Positions 52,401 to 61,122 of a stretch of DNA of 64,000 nucleotides are shown here, in pieces. This stretch comes from Intestinibaculum porci. Its GTDB lineage: Bacteria; Bacillota_I; Bacilli_A; Erysipelotrichales; Coprobacillaceae. A program made the translations under genes and the position numbers. The first letter of the stretch is position 1. The number at the start of each line of letters is the position of its first letter. Under the pieces are notes generated by a model that saw only the letters and a list, made by a program, of their open reading frames with translations, ran no database searches and was not told the origin of the DNA. Location: positions 1,984,001-2,048,000 of the forward strand of contig NZ_AP019309.1 in assembly GCF_003925875.1 (NCBI RefSeq), in the 5' to 3' direction.

Positions 52401-53416
52401 ACGATCCCTTTCTTATCCATCGTTGCTACCTTTTCATTGCTGGAAGTTGAGGATAACCCATCATATACTTTCCAGTAAGAAAGTGTCGGATCATGATCAG
52501 GATCATCAATTCGTTTCATCCCCACATAGATAGAAGATGGATGCGCCACATCATCATCAATTATCATATCATCAGGGCCTTTGATCGCGTCGACATAGTT
52601 TTCTCTCATTTCCACTTTTTGCGTCATACGCCCGCTATTATTGCGCTCTTGCGTTGAGGTTTTCTGAACGGCATAGCCTGCTTCTAAGCTGACAAAACTT
52701 TTATAAATGCCTTGATAGTTTTGCTTCGTGTCGCCTTGCGCAATAGCTAAAGCAGACATCCCGACATGCACATTCGCGGGGTTAATACAAATAGCATAAT
52801 GCCCAAAATCAGCTGTTGTCTTGCTTTCATTCCCATTGATATAGGCATCATAGGCCTCTCTTTCTGCCGCAAACTTATCGATTGCTTTTTCAAAGAGTGC
52901 CCATGGGTCATTATATATTCTTGTGGTATTATACAAGCATTCGGCACATGTATTGTTTTTGTCGACACCATCAAAGTTCATTGAAAAATCATCACCAGTA
53001 GGACGAGTATGTCCATAGCGTAAAGCTAATTCACTAGCCCTTATTTCTGCGGCATGTTCACAAACGTCACTCCATGTCATTGGACGATAATCTTCATTTT
53101 CTTCTGATAGCTGCTCATCTGTTGGATTGGGACCATAATCGTCTTTTAAGTGATATCTATAATTTTTATCGGGATATAAATTAATCTTAGGATCACATTC
53201 ATGTTCCCGGCAAGCCGTGTACCGCAACATATTTAACTTATGAATAATCCGCTCCTTGTAACCGGCATAGCGATCACCAGTTACACCAACCATGATCATA
53301 TGCTCTCGCGGCGATTCCCAATTTGTCTCATAAAGTATTTCTGCATGCACGGAATGCATCGTCGCTAATGAAATGATCATCATCAGCGAAACAATCAAAC
53401 TTATCCTTTTCTTCAT
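49481..53416 (-). CDS. Large secreted CAP-domain protein with Cys-rich repeats
   Basis: 1311 aa. Signal peptide (MKKRISLIVSLMMIISLATM). CAP/SCP-like domain (about 30-260; SELALRYGHTRPTG, DFGHYAICINP), with Cys residues that may pair. A Big2-like domain follows (about 280-365; NEKVATMDKKGIVHPRGTGT). Then come about ten repeats, each with two CxxC or CxxCG pairs and an ALGHDYGEW-type spacer (about 370-960), a Ser/Thr/Asn/Gln-rich linker (about 965-1110), and C-terminal Fn3-like and Big2-like domains. No LPXTG. The CxxC repeats resemble those in gut Firmicutes surface proteins; probable adhesion or metal binding is inference. The repeats are imperfect but long, so copy number may vary. Confidence 0.8.
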   Translation of the reverse strand: MKKRISLIVSLMMIISLATMHSVHAEILYETNWESPREHMIMVGVTGDRYAGYKERIIHKLNMLRYTACREHECDPKINLYPDKNYRYHLKDDYGPNPTDEQLSEENEDYRPMTWSDVCEHAAEIRASELALRYGHTRPTGDDFSMNFDGVDKNNTCAECLYNTTRIYNDPWALFEKAIDKFAAEREAYDAYINGNESKTTADFGHYAICINPANVHVGMSALAIAQGDTKQNYQGIYKSFVSLEAGYAVQKTSTQERNNSGRMTQKVEMRENYVDAIKGPDDMIIDDDVAHPSSIYVGMKRIDDPDHDPTLSYWKVYDGLSSTSSNEKVATMDKKGIVHPRGTGTTTITVKVNGYTCSFPVTVTQTHQHQHHYQEQVIKAATCEKNGEKKLICSDCGDEKIETIPALGHKYGVWTSLDDQQHQRICENDQTHVEKEDHDFDGGVITKAATYQEEGAKTYTCRDCGFTKTETIPILTHVHNYQLTNTKAATCDEKGMKTYTCTICGDRYTKDIPVLSHDYGNWQKFNDLVHERVCKNDHNHVDKQPHRYDEGKIIVASTCTQTGVKIYTCQDCGYTKRESIPTIEHDYDDGQIVVAPTCVSKGVKVYTCKNCGQTKSEELDYDSHNHPTDQITVVNKKEATATSEGYTGDQKCRTCGQIVKKGTTIPKTNHTHTWNHGTITKAASCIEAGAKTYTCTICGETKTETIPALGHDYGEWEKYDDLIHKRVCKRDIHHVEKQSHRYDEGQVVITPTCTRVGEKIYICQDCGYMKRENLSKLDHHDYDDGKIVVVPTCTTKGVKVYTCKNCSKTKSEELDYDPQNHSGSQVIKNKKEATATEDGYSGDLVCNGCGQIVKKGTVISKTGHSHSWNEGEMTKEPSCTQAGEKVYTCSVCLETKAESIPALGHDYDDGKMTITPTCTKKGEKVYTCKRCGDEKTEALPMDQSNHSLEHLSVQNKKEATITEEGYSGDVICSDCWTIVKAGTVIPKLASSNENNPGTADQNKEAANTDDAKKTSDEKTNQTAGSESDQTNTNVGNKQDETITPVNKETTQQSHSSSYDGNGTNEKQTKQTADLHKNEQVVTNAISNNAQKNDKNNGNTEDHFYKGKSAQTLEQAVTAQTKMIVGLKNDHDIKESSYRKLTLKVKKRAKKSLQLSWKKLPGRMTYLVYGNRCGHRYHFLKKTSKTTYKQGKLKKGTYYKYLVIALGSKGQSVAISKVVHVATKGGLYGNVKAIKMKKTLKLKKKQSYKLPYKLVYDAKKKKIHRPIALESSNTKVVSVQKGKVQGKKKGIAYIYVYAQNGAYAKIKVTVK

Positions 53417-53480
53417 AATATTTCTCCTCCATGAAGCCTATGCATATTTTATCACATGGCAAGCAAGAAGAAATAAAAAA

Positions 53481-53505
53481 AGATATGGACAAAAAATCCA
53501 TATCT
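53481..53505 (-). terminator. Terminator of secreted beta-rich protein
   Basis: A 9-bp stem AGATATGGA / TCCATATCT with a 7-nt loop is followed by seven T on the minus strand. Confidence 0.9.
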
Positions 53506-54252
53506 CTATGAGATCACAATTGATTTTAAATTTGAGCCGGTCACTTGCATGCCATCGGCATAGTTTGTGAGATGGTCGACATTAAATGTGCCGCCGCTGA
53601 CTTTCCCTTTTTCCTGATAGAATGAAGTTTCACCGGTAAAATTGCCACCGCTGATATTGACAAGGCCGCTATAAACAGATAATTCTTTAAAGGTTCCATT
53701 TTTAATTGTTAATAACGCTTTAGGGGCATTGTTTTGCACAATGTTTTGATAAGTGCCGCTTTTAATAAGTAACTGACTAAGATTATAAATATTTCCATTA
53801 ACCGTCGTTTTAATCATTGTCATCTTCGCAAAATTTTCAATCTTGCTAGCTTTAAGCGTCGCCGCATCACCAGAAATGGTCCCATGATTAATAATCACCG
53901 CCTGGACATGACTCTTTTCCAATGTTAAACTTGCGCCTTTATTCACGGTAATAATCGATGCTTTGAGATAGCTGTTTTTAAGGGTAATCTGACCTTTATA
54001 AACAGTGATCTTTTTGCTGGTAAATCGATGTTTTTGACCATCAATCGTGACTTTTTTATTAAGACTGTAAGTGAGGTCTTTCGGCTTCGTGATATCACTT
54101 TTTACCACAATATTTTGTTTGTCATTGGCTTTTTCTAAAGCTCGCTCAATGTTGGTATACGATGTTTTTCCCACCTGATAAAGTGATCTTTGCGCATAAA
54201 CTGGCACCACCATCATAGCCAAAGATAAAGTGAATGCGAATAATTTTTTCAT
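53506..54252 (-). CDS. Secreted beta-helix-like protein (248 aa)
   Basis: Starts MKKLFAFTLSLAMMVVPVYAQ, a clear signal peptide, after AGGAGGCGATGAT. The mature part is a series of short beta-type rungs (VTIDGQKHRFT, ITLKNSYLKASIITV, ASLTLEKSHVQAVIIN, LTIKNGTFKELSVYSGLVNISGGNFTGE), typical of right-handed beta-helix surface proteins. No catalytic residues are evident and no anchor. It may bind a polysaccharide or act as a surface repeat protein. The longer frame to 54333 overlaps the neighbour and is not used. Confidence 0.7.
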   Translation of the reverse strand: MKKLFAFTLSLAMMVVPVYAQRSLYQVGKTSYTNIERALEKANDKQNIVVKSDITKPKDLTYSLNKKVTIDGQKHRFTSKKITVYKGQITLKNSYLKASIITVNKGASLTLEKSHVQAVIINHGTISGDAATLKASKIENFAKMTMIKTTVNGNIYNLSQLLIKSGTYQNIVQNNAPKALLTIKNGTFKELSVYSGLVNISGGNFTGETSFYQEKGKVSGGTFNVDHLTNYADGMQVTGSNLKSIVIS

Positions 54253-54290
54253 ATCATCGCCTCCTATATCCTCATTATAGTCCTTTTTTC

Positions 54291-55400
54291 CTACTTTGGC
54301 ATATTCGAATAAAGCATATACATAAAAAAGCATAGATCAATCAAGGCCACGATCTTAACGAGAAAGATTGCTTTCGTAATAAGAATATCTTTGATCTGAT
54401 GATAATACTGTGCGCTATCCTTATAGGTTAAGCAGAGGCTAAAGGCATTAAGCGCACGATAATAACGGGCTTCCTTATAGGCAGTGAGCGCATAATGATA
54501 ACGTTCCTGCAATTTACTTAAACGTTTCGCCTGGTTGCGGATTTCATCCACATGAAAGCAGTCTCCCATTTGACGAAAAAGTTTATAAGCTTCTTCATAT
54601 CTTTCCTGATCCAAAGCCGCATAGCCATCAATGAGCTTTTGAATATCATTCATAATGCATTCTTTTTCATAATTCATATCGTAACGCTTCTTATGAAAAT
54701 GCCCCTGATGGATCTCTTTAAGATAGCGATGATGACACTCAATAATTCTTTCTAAATCACGGCTATAACTTGTATCATACTTGAAATCAATATCGACAAG
54801 CAGATTGCGAAAATAAACAAAACTGGTGAGTTCATCACGGTAAAATTTAATATACTCCTCTTTCTGCGCGGCATACTTTGTATCTGCCGCATTTTTAAGA
54901 AGTATTAATTTTTCATAAAAAGAGCCATGAGTATAACCAAACATCTGCGCTTCTTTGAGTTTTGCAGCCAATTTGACTTTGCAAGTGAAGTAATCCTGTT
55001 CTAAATAAGCATAAATGCTTTGATAATAGATCTTTTCTAATGAAGCATTAAAGATCTTCTCTTTAATGAGCGCATTGAAATGAGCAAGTTCCTGATTTCC
55101 ATAATAAACAGCTTTCTTATAATTAAGATCACGATCTAATGCTTCCCCTGCTTCTAAGAGTTCATCAAAAGAATGCATCTGACGATCAATTAAAACCATA
55201 TAAGCATAAGCCTGATGATTGCAGGGATCAGCATCTAATATCGATTGGGCAAAGGCTTTAGCCTGATCAAAAGCGCCGTTTAATAAAGAATCTTCAATCA
55301 TTTGAAGATCATCTTCCAAACTTGATAAAGTCACCGGTAACGGTTGATGCTGTATGCCTTTTTTTACCAGCATATGATTGAAACTTTCTGTTTGTGACAT
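54291..55400 (-). CDS. TPR-like tail-anchored protein (369 aa)
   Basis: Starts MSQTESFNHMLVKKG after GAGGTGAGG. Mostly helical, with TPR-like pairs (LLNGAFDQAKAFAQSILDAD; LDQERYEEAYKLFRQMGDCF; YKEARYYRALNAFSLCLTYK) and one C-terminal TM helix (FLVKIVALIDLCFFMYMLY), i.e. cytoplasmic repeats anchored at the membrane. Specific role unknown. It precedes the secreted beta-helix gene by 38 nt and may be co-transcribed. Confidence 0.65.
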   Translation of the reverse strand: MSQTESFNHMLVKKGIQHQPLPVTLSSLEDDLQMIEDSLLNGAFDQAKAFAQSILDADPCNHQAYAYMVLIDRQMHSFDELLEAGEALDRDLNYKKAVYYGNQELAHFNALIKEKIFNASLEKIYYQSIYAYLEQDYFTCKVKLAAKLKEAQMFGYTHGSFYEKLILLKNAADTKYAAQKEEYIKFYRDELTSFVYFRNLLVDIDFKYDTSYSRDLERIIECHHRYLKEIHQGHFHKKRYDMNYEKECIMNDIQKLIDGYAALDQERYEEAYKLFRQMGDCFHVDEIRNQAKRLSKLQERYHYALTAYKEARYYRALNAFSLCLTYKDSAQYYHQIKDILITKAIFLVKIVALIDLCFFMYMLYSNMPK

Positions 55401-55485
55401 AAAGTACCTCACCTCGCTATTCTTATTATACAAACGTTTTCACAAAATAAAAAGAAACTTATTCAAAAATTTGCGTTTCCATACT

Positions 55486-55514
55486 AAAAAAGAGAATCGC
55501 TTTGTGGATTCTCT
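55486..55514 (-). terminator. Terminator of rpsO-pnp-maf
   Basis: An 8-bp stem AGAGAATC / GATTCTCT is followed by six T on the minus strand. Its first base coincides with the end of the maf stop codon. Confidence 0.88.
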
Positions 55515-56074
55515 TATAAAACATGATGATTTTGTAAAATCGTTTTAATCTTCTTAACTGGTAAGCCAATGACCGTATCGATATCACCATCAACACTCGC
55601 AATCAAACGATCACCTTTACCCTGGATTGCATAAGCCCCTGCTTTCCCAACCCATTCATTGGTATCGAGGTAATCATCAATCTTGTCGGTAATATCTTTA
55701 AAGACAACGGTCGTCTTTTCAATAAAGTTTAAGGTCTCCTCAGGGAAGAAAATAGCGACAGAAGTATAGACGATCTGACGATCATTGGATAATGATGTCA
55801 GAATCGCTTTAGCTTCTTCACGGGAATGCGCTTTACCGATGATCTGATCATGATGATATACGGTTGTATCAGCCGCAATCACCACATCATCCGGATATTT
55901 TTCATGAATCGGCATGCCTTTATCGAGAGCGAGTTTCTTTAAGCGTTCTTCAACGCTTAAAGATTCATCTAACACCTCTTCGATGCTGGCTGCATCAACG
56001 ATAAAGTCGATGCCTTCCCGTGCCATCAGTTCTTTTCTTCGTGGCGAAGAACTCGCCAGAATAATTCTACTCAT
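55514..56074 (-). CDS. maf: Maf-family nucleotide pyrophosphatase
   Basis: 186 aa from ATG 56074: MSRIILASSSPRRKELM (the Maf SxSPRR motif), VVIAADTTVYH, GKAHSREEAKAIL, DYLDTNEWVGKAGAYAIQGKG and DTVIGLPVKKI. It hydrolyses dTTP/UTP or modified nucleotides (house-cleaning). A longer frame to 56158 runs into pnp and is unlikely. It starts 2 nt after the pnp stop codon, consistent with translational coupling. Normal length. Confidence 0.93.
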   Translation of the reverse strand: MSRIILASSSPRRKELMAREGIDFIVDAASIEEVLDESLSVEERLKKLALDKGMPIHEKYPDDVVIAADTTVYHHDQIIGKAHSREEAKAILTSLSNDRQIVYTSVAIFFPEETLNFIEKTTVVFKDITDKIDDYLDTNEWVGKAGAYAIQGKGDRLIASVDGDIDTVIGLPVKKIKTILQNHHVL

Positions 56075-56078
56075 AATC

Positions 56079-58226
56079 TTATGCTTCGCTCTTATTTTCT
56101 TCTTTATGGTCATGATGTTTCTTAACGGGTCTTGGTAATAATGCCTTACGAGAAACATTCACACCTTTATCGGTAATCTGGGTGACTTTAACTTTCACGA
56201 TATCACCCACTTTGATGACATCAGATACTTTTTCAGTACGTTCCCAAGCGACGTCTTTGACATGTAAGAAGCCGTTTGTCCCTGGGAATAATTCGATGAA
56301 TGCATAGTTATTTTCTACGCGGACAGCTTTCCCGTCATAGATTTCACCGACATTGGCTTTACGGGTAATGTCTTCGATCATCTTCTTAGCACGATCGATG
56401 GCATCCTGATTGTAATGATAGATTGTCACTAAACCTTCTTCATCGATATCGATCGATACATTATCACACTTAGCGATGATATCATTGATTGTATCGCCGC
56501 CTTTACCGATAACATCTTTGATCTGTTCCACGGCAATACGCATGGTCGCATATTTAGGGGCATATGGTGATAAATGATCACGTGGTGCAGGGATACAGTT
56601 AGTAATAACTTCCATGATCTGAGCACGCGCTTTCTTAGCCTGGGCTAATGCTTCTTCTAAGATCTGACGTGTAATCCCATCGATCTTAATATCCATCTGC
56701 AGGGCGCAGATCCCTTTTGTCGTCCCGGCGACTTTAAAGTCCATATCACCTAAGTGGTCTTCCATCCCCTGGATATCGGTTAAGATGGTATAGTTATCAC
56801 CTTTAGTCACTAAGCCCATAGCGATCCCGGCAACAGGCGCTTTAATTGGCACACCTGCAGCCATTAAAGCCATTGTAGAAGCGCAGATCGAAGCCTGTGA
56901 AGAAGAGCCATTAGATTCTAAAACTTCCGCAACCGCACGGATCGTATATGGGAATTCTTCAACGCTTGGCATAACCTGACGTAAGGCTCTTTCGCCTAAG
57001 TAGCCATGACCGATTTCACGACGACCTGGGGCCCCCATACGGCCGACTTCACCAACTGAATATGGTGGGAAGTTATAATGATGCATCCAGCGTTTTTCGG
57101 TTTCGTTGCCTAAGCCATCAATCTTCTGTTCATCAGAGATCGCCCCTAAAGTGACGACTGATAATACCTGCGTTTCCCCGCGGGTAAATAAAGCGGAACC
57201 ATGCACGCGTGGTAATAAGTCAACCTGGGCATCTAACGGACGAATTTCATCTACTTTACGACCATCAGGTCTGATCTTTTCTTCCGTAATAAGACGACGC
57301 ACTTCTTCTCTTTCTAAGTCATCTAAGACCATCTTTACCTGTTTAATAGTGTTATCATGCGCAGCAAAGTCTTCGTAATCTTTTTCTTCATAAGATGCGA
57401 CAACTTCAGCCTTTAAAGCATCAATAGCATCGTATCTTTCTAATTTGCCAGGAATAGAAATAGCTGCTTTCATGCGGTCATTCGCTACTTCAGTGACATC
57501 GTGAACGATGGTTTCATCTAATGAGAATAGTGGAATTTCCATCTTTTCTTTGCCGACTGCCGTGACGATTTCTTCTTCGAAGGCAATCAGTTTCTTGATC
57601 TGTTCATGACCGAACATGATCGCTTCCAGCATTTCTTCTTCAGAGACTTCTTTAGAATCAGCTTCCACCATGTTGATTGCGAATTTTGTCCCAGCGACTT
57701 CAAGGTTAATTTCGCTATTTTCCATTGCTTCTGGACCGGCATTGATTGTATATTCACCATCAATGTAGCCAACATTGACCCCAGCAATTGGACCATTAAA
57801 TGGGATATCCGAAATACATAAAGCAATACTTGCCCCTAACATTGCAGCCATTTCTGGTGAGGCATTCTGATCAACCGATAAAACGGTGTTAACGACCTGT
57901 ACTTCATTTCTGAAGCCATCCGCAAATAATGGACGGATTGGACGGTCAATCATACGCGCTGTTAAGGTGCCGTGTTCACTTGGACGACCTTCACGTCTTA
58001 AAAAGCCGCCTGGAATTTTCCCAACGGAATACATTTTTTCTTCATACGTTACGGTTAATGGGAAGAAGTCCACATCTTTTGGTTCCTTTCCCGCACAGGC
58101 TGTCGATAAGACAACGGTGTCATCATAACGCACTAATGCGGCGCCGTTGGCCTGTTTTGCAAGCTCACCGACTTCAACAGTCAGTTTCTTGCCAAAGAAT
58201 TCTGTTGTAAATACTTGTTTTGCCAT
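56079..58226 (-). CDS. pnp: Polynucleotide phosphorylase
   Basis: 715 aa. Two RNase PH domains ([19 protein letters not shown]; second with RTDG-like [16 protein letters not shown] and the phosphate site in [12 protein letters not shown]), KH domain ([15 protein letters not shown]) and S1 domain ([24 protein letters not shown]). A 3'-5' phosphorolytic exoribonuclease of the RNA degradosome. GAGGAG precedes the start, and a stable hairpin lies just upstream of it. Order rpsO-pnp-maf. Confidence 0.97.
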   Translation of the reverse strand: MAKQVFTTEFFGKKLTVEVGELAKQANGAALVRYDDTVVLSTACAGKEPKDVDFFPLTVTYEEKMYSVGKIPGGFLRREGRPSEHGTLTARMIDRPIRPLFADGFRNEVQVVNTVLSVDQNASPEMAAMLGASIALCISDIPFNGPIAGVNVGYIDGEYTINAGPEAMENSEINLEVAGTKFAINMVEADSKEVSEEEMLEAIMFGHEQIKKLIAFEEEIVTAVGKEKMEIPLFSLDETIVHDVTEVANDRMKAAISIPGKLERYDAIDALKAEVVASYEEKDYEDFAAHDNTIKQVKMVLDDLEREEVRRLITEEKIRPDGRKVDEIRPLDAQVDLLPRVHGSALFTRGETQVLSVVTLGAISDEQKIDGLGNETEKRWMHHYNFPPYSVGEVGRMGAPGRREIGHGYLGERALRQVMPSVEEFPYTIRAVAEVLESNGSSSQASICASTMALMAAGVPIKAPVAGIAMGLVTKGDNYTILTDIQGMEDHLGDMDFKVAGTTKGICALQMDIKIDGITRQILEEALAQAKKARAQIMEVITNCIPAPRDHLSPYAPKYATMRIAVEQIKDVIGKGGDTINDIIAKCDNVSIDIDEEGLVTIYHYNQDAIDRAKKMIEDITRKANVGEIYDGKAVRVENNYAFIELFPGTNGFLHVKDVAWERTEKVSDVIKVGDIVKVKVTQITDKGVNVSRKALLPRPVKKHHDHKEENKSEA

Positions 58227-58239
58227 TTTCTCTCCTCAC

Positions 58240-58261
58240 AATTGTGCCCCGTGGCACAATT
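58240..58261 (-). promoter_or_regulatory. pnp leader hairpin
   Basis: Stem AATTGTGCC / GGCACAATT with a 4-nt loop (CCGT or ACGG by strand) lies 13 nt upstream of the pnp start and next to its GAGGAG. No T-run. In other bacteria pnp leaders carry RNase III-cleaved stems used for autoregulation; the parallel here is inferred. Confidence 0.55.
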
Positions 58262-58294
58262 TACCACAATAAAATCTATCATTCATACAAATAT

Positions 58295-58320
58295 GGGGAA
58301 CATTGCATTCAATGTTCCCC
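58295..58320 (-). terminator. Attenuating hairpin between rpsO and pnp
   Basis: A 10-bp perfect stem GGGGAACATT / AATGTTCCCC 8 nt after the rpsO stop, followed by ATATTTG rather than a full T-run. It is likely a partial terminator or processing site. Confidence 0.65.
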
Positions 58321-58328
58321 TGTATAAA

Positions 58329-58595
58329 TTATCTTCTTAAGCCGAGTTTATCAACTAATGCTGTATAACGGTCAAGGTCTTCATTTTTAAGATATCTTAA
58401 CATATCTCTTCTGCGACCGATTTTCTTTAATAAACCACGGTTACCATGATGATCTTTTGGATGAGCTTTGAAGTGATCATTTAATTTATTGATATCTGCA
58501 GTTAATAATGCGATCTGTACTTCTGCCGAACCAGTATCTCCTTCTTTTCTTCCATATTCTTTCATGATAGCTGTTTTTTCTTCTTTAGTTAACAT
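58329..58595 (-). CDS. rpsO: 30S ribosomal protein S15
   Basis: 88 aa from ATG 58595 ([15 protein letters not shown]) with GTGGAGGAT upstream. Conserved features: [25 protein letters not shown] and [14 protein letters not shown] primary 16S rRNA binding protein. An upstream in-frame start at 58634 would extend into the structured leader and is rejected. Confidence 0.96.
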   Translation of the reverse strand: MLTKEEKTAIMKEYGRKEGDTGSAEVQIALLTADINKLNDHFKAHPKDHHGNRGLLKKIGRRRDMLRYLKNEDLDRYTALVDKLGLRR

Positions 58596-58675
58596 TTTTA
58601 ATCCTCCACTTTCTATCAACTTAGCGTATCCCAAGGTGGACGACCGGAGGTGCGTTCATCCTAGTGATAGCCGCA
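58596..58675 (-). promoter_or_regulatory. Structured rpsO leader, possible S15 autoregulation site
   Basis: About 80 nt between the promoter and rpsO, with a GC-rich central part containing short self-pairing stretches (GGCTATCAC near the start with GTTGATAG near the end; GGAGGT / ACCTCC-like). S15 leaders in several phyla fold to bind S15 and block translation; whether this one does is unknown. Confidence 0.4.
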
Positions 58676-58681
58676 AGCATT

Positions 58682-58709
58682 ATTATAAGGATTTAAGCCT
58701 TAAAGTCAA
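58682..58709 (-). promoter_or_regulatory. rpsO promoter
   Basis: On the minus strand TTGACT (58704-58709), 16-nt spacer, TATAAT (58682-58687). Confidence 0.75.
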
Positions 58710-58725
58710 CGGCTTTTTCACTTTT

Positions 58726-60204
58726 TTAACGTCGCCTGTCCACTTGCGGGTTATAAGCATAGAATTTGGCCTTTTCTTTATACATATCATGATCTGCCCG
58801 TTTAAAGACATCACGATAATGTTCATCCCTCTGCCATTCACTATAACCGCAGGAAACGACAACCTGACTGCTAGAGGCAAAATCTCGTGCCCGCTTATCC
58901 ATGATGCGTTTAAAGCGTTCAACACTATTACGTGTTTTTTTCAAATCAGGATCATCAAAGACAACAACAAATTCATCTCCGCCAATACGGAAAACTTCAT
59001 CCTCTGGAAAGCAGAGATGGATGACTTCATAGCCATCGCGAATCAGCTGATCGCCGGCCATATGTCCCTGCTCATCATTGACTGCTTTTAAATGATTGAT
59101 ATCAAAGACGGCGACCCCATAACTGCGATGCGTATAAGCAATGCGTTTTTCTAATTCTTTCAGGTATTCCTGATAAGAAATCTTATTGCTGGCATCGGTT
59201 AAGGAATCCTTGCAGGCCATTCTAAAGAGCTTATTGACCATCGTCACCGCAATTAAACATAACACCGCGGAAAGTGAAATGATCGAGAATAAAACGGTAA
59301 AGATCGTGCGATTACGCGCTGCTAAAACATCTGTCTGCGGTACGGTGACAATCATATACATATTATCAGTTACCCGACGGGCATGCAGATATGTCTGGGT
59401 GTCATTAAGCTTCACTAAAGCTTCATAATTCCCTTGTTTAGCGACTTTTTTCATAAAGCTGTTTGGCACATTGACCATCGCCCCGCCATAATTGAGCTGT
59501 TGCCCATAGCGATCCGTTAAGATCGCTTTGCCATGTTCATAAAGCGAAATACTATTGGTATTATTGGCGATACGATCAAAATCTAATTCACAGAAAACAA
59601 CACCAACAAGCTGATGATTAATATAAATCGGCTTTGCATTCGTGATCGAATAGATGCCGTTAATCTTATTGTAATAAGGGACAGTCCAGATTGTTTTCTT
59701 CGCTAAAACAGCTTGGGCGTAAGGAGAAAGAAAACCATCCTCAGTGCGCGGCTTCAAGCTATCCTCATAATCTGATGATAAATTTTCCATCCGGCCAGTC
59801 GTATTATTATAAGAAATCAGAAACCCAGCATTTTTCCGATGAATAAATGAGGGATTAAAATGAAAGCCAATCGCTGAAATATCCTGTGTATCTTCCACCA
59901 TACTCCAGGCTAAGCCATTCCAGTTATCAATATCTGCCGCCGAGTAGTGATAGTCTGTGACATTGCTGATCGTTGTAATCGTTTTGGTAATAAAGCCGGC
60001 CATCAACTCATTATTGTTTTCACACATCAAAATCTTTTTCGACAGCTCAGAGCTGGCATGTATGGCTTTTAAATTAAGAATTTGCTGGCTATCATAGTTA
60101 ATAGTATTGCGCGTCGCGTAGGTAAAGATCATTCCACTCACTAGTGAAGAGATCAAAATGCCCATAATCATCACCAGCAGCATTTTATTTTGGAGTCTTC
60201 TCAT
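58726..60204 (-). CDS. Membrane-bound diguanylate cyclase with extracellular sensor domain
   Basis: 492 aa. TM helix (8-30), extracytoplasmic sensor region (about 31-300, dCache-like: DISAIGFHFNPSF, TEDGFLSPYAQAVLAKKTIW, KPIYINHQLVGVVFCELDFDRI), second TM helix (IFTVLFSIISLSAVLCLIAV), then a GGDEF domain with VAVFDINHLKAVNDEQGH and RIGGDEF. It should make cyclic-di-GMP on ligand sensing. The first GGDEF motif is DSLTDASNKISY, a variation on DxLTGLxNR. Its start overlaps the upstream membrane-protein gene by 4 nt. Confidence 0.87.
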   Translation of the reverse strand: MRRLQNKMLLVMIMGILISSLVSGMIFTYATRNTINYDSQQILNLKAIHASSELSKKILMCENNNELMAGFITKTITTISNVTDYHYSAADIDNWNGLAWSMVEDTQDISAIGFHFNPSFIHRKNAGFLISYNNTTGRMENLSSDYEDSLKPRTEDGFLSPYAQAVLAKKTIWTVPYYNKINGIYSITNAKPIYINHQLVGVVFCELDFDRIANNTNSISLYEHGKAILTDRYGQQLNYGGAMVNVPNSFMKKVAKQGNYEALVKLNDTQTYLHARRVTDNMYMIVTVPQTDVLAARNRTIFTVLFSIISLSAVLCLIAVTMVNKLFRMACKDSLTDASNKISYQEYLKELEKRIAYTHRSYGVAVFDINHLKAVNDEQGHMAGDQLIRDGYEVIHLCFPEDEVFRIGGDEFVVVFDDPDLKKTRNSVERFKRIMDKRARDFASSSQVVVSCGYSEWQRDEHYRDVFKRADHDMYKEKAKFYAYNPQVDRRR

Positions 60205-60911
60205 ACATGTTTCCTCCTTCGCTGATGGATGCGATATGTCAAGCGCTCTCTTAGCATTTGGCGATTAAGAATCATGTAGCCCGAGACAACACTAATCGTT
60301 GCCACCGTGTTAAGGACGTGGAACCATAATAAATATCCCGTAGAGAGCTCATAAAGTAAGCCGATCAATGGCAGCGCTAATGAAAACATTAAAACGATCC
60401 ACCAGAAATTCTGAAAGCGTCGATAGTTGATCATCATCTTAAGCATACTCCACAGAAAAATCAGCGTTGCCATGCCGATACTGATGGTAAACATAACCCC
60501 CAGCACTAAATTACGATTTGGGGTGTAATGAAAATAGAGCTCATGAATGGGATTCATTATTAATAGCCCGAATAAGGCAACGAGTATCCCATCTATGAGT
60601 CGCATGCCTTTATAATCACGAGAGCGCATTGAAATATAACGATTGATCAGGTGAAAAATCACAAATTGAGTGACGATAATGATATAGAGCGAGACCACTG
60701 TAAACAAATGACTGACTTGATTGGGAAGAGTGCGATACATCGAGAAAATCGCTTCTGAAGACACAAGTATGGCATTATTCAGTAAACTGCGCCAAAGATA
60801 ACGGCCTTCATCCTTCTTTTGCAGCGTGGCATAAGTAAAAATCGCATAGCCCATGCAAAGTAAAGCTTCAAAAAACTCTAAACCTAATGTCATTAACATT
60901 TTCTCATCCAT
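60201..60911 (-). CDS. Seven-TM-like membrane sensor partner (236 aa)
   Basis: Starts MDEKMLMTLGLEFFEALLCM after AGGAGGTG. Hydrophobic helices, about six or seven, fill the length (e.g. HLFTVVSLYIIIVTQFVIF, IDGILVALFGLLIMNP, WIVLMFSLALPLIGLLYEL). It resembles the N-terminal 7TM sensor modules of GGDEF proteins without the output domain. The 4-nt overlap with the diguanylate cyclase gene suggests they work together. Confidence 0.65.
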   Translation of the reverse strand: MDEKMLMTLGLEFFEALLCMGYAIFTYATLQKKDEGRYLWRSLLNNAILVSSEAIFSMYRTLPNQVSHLFTVVSLYIIIVTQFVIFHLINRYISMRSRDYKGMRLIDGILVALFGLLIMNPIHELYFHYTPNRNLVLGVMFTISIGMATLIFLWSMLKMMINYRRFQNFWWIVLMFSLALPLIGLLYELSTGYLLWFHVLNTVATISVVSGYMILNRQMLRERLTYRIHQRRRKHV

Positions 60912-61089
60912 GATTTTCACCTCCTCAAAAAAGTACATCGTCGATCGTATCAAATTCAAAAGATCTTGTAAAGTGTCACATAATATAATCTGTCACATTT
61001 ATTTTTTATATTTGTGACTTTATAACATCACCCTGTCCCTTTTTGACATGATTATTATAAAATGAAATTGCTTTCATGAAAACAAAAAG

Positions 61090-61114
61090 AGTGAAAGTTT
61101 TTTAGACTTTCACT
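61090..61114 (-). terminator. Terminator after ribF
   Basis: A 9-bp stem AGTGAAAGT / ACTTTCACT with a 7-nt loop is followed by CTTTTTG on the minus strand. Confidence 0.88.
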
Positions 61115-61122
61115 ACTTATTC

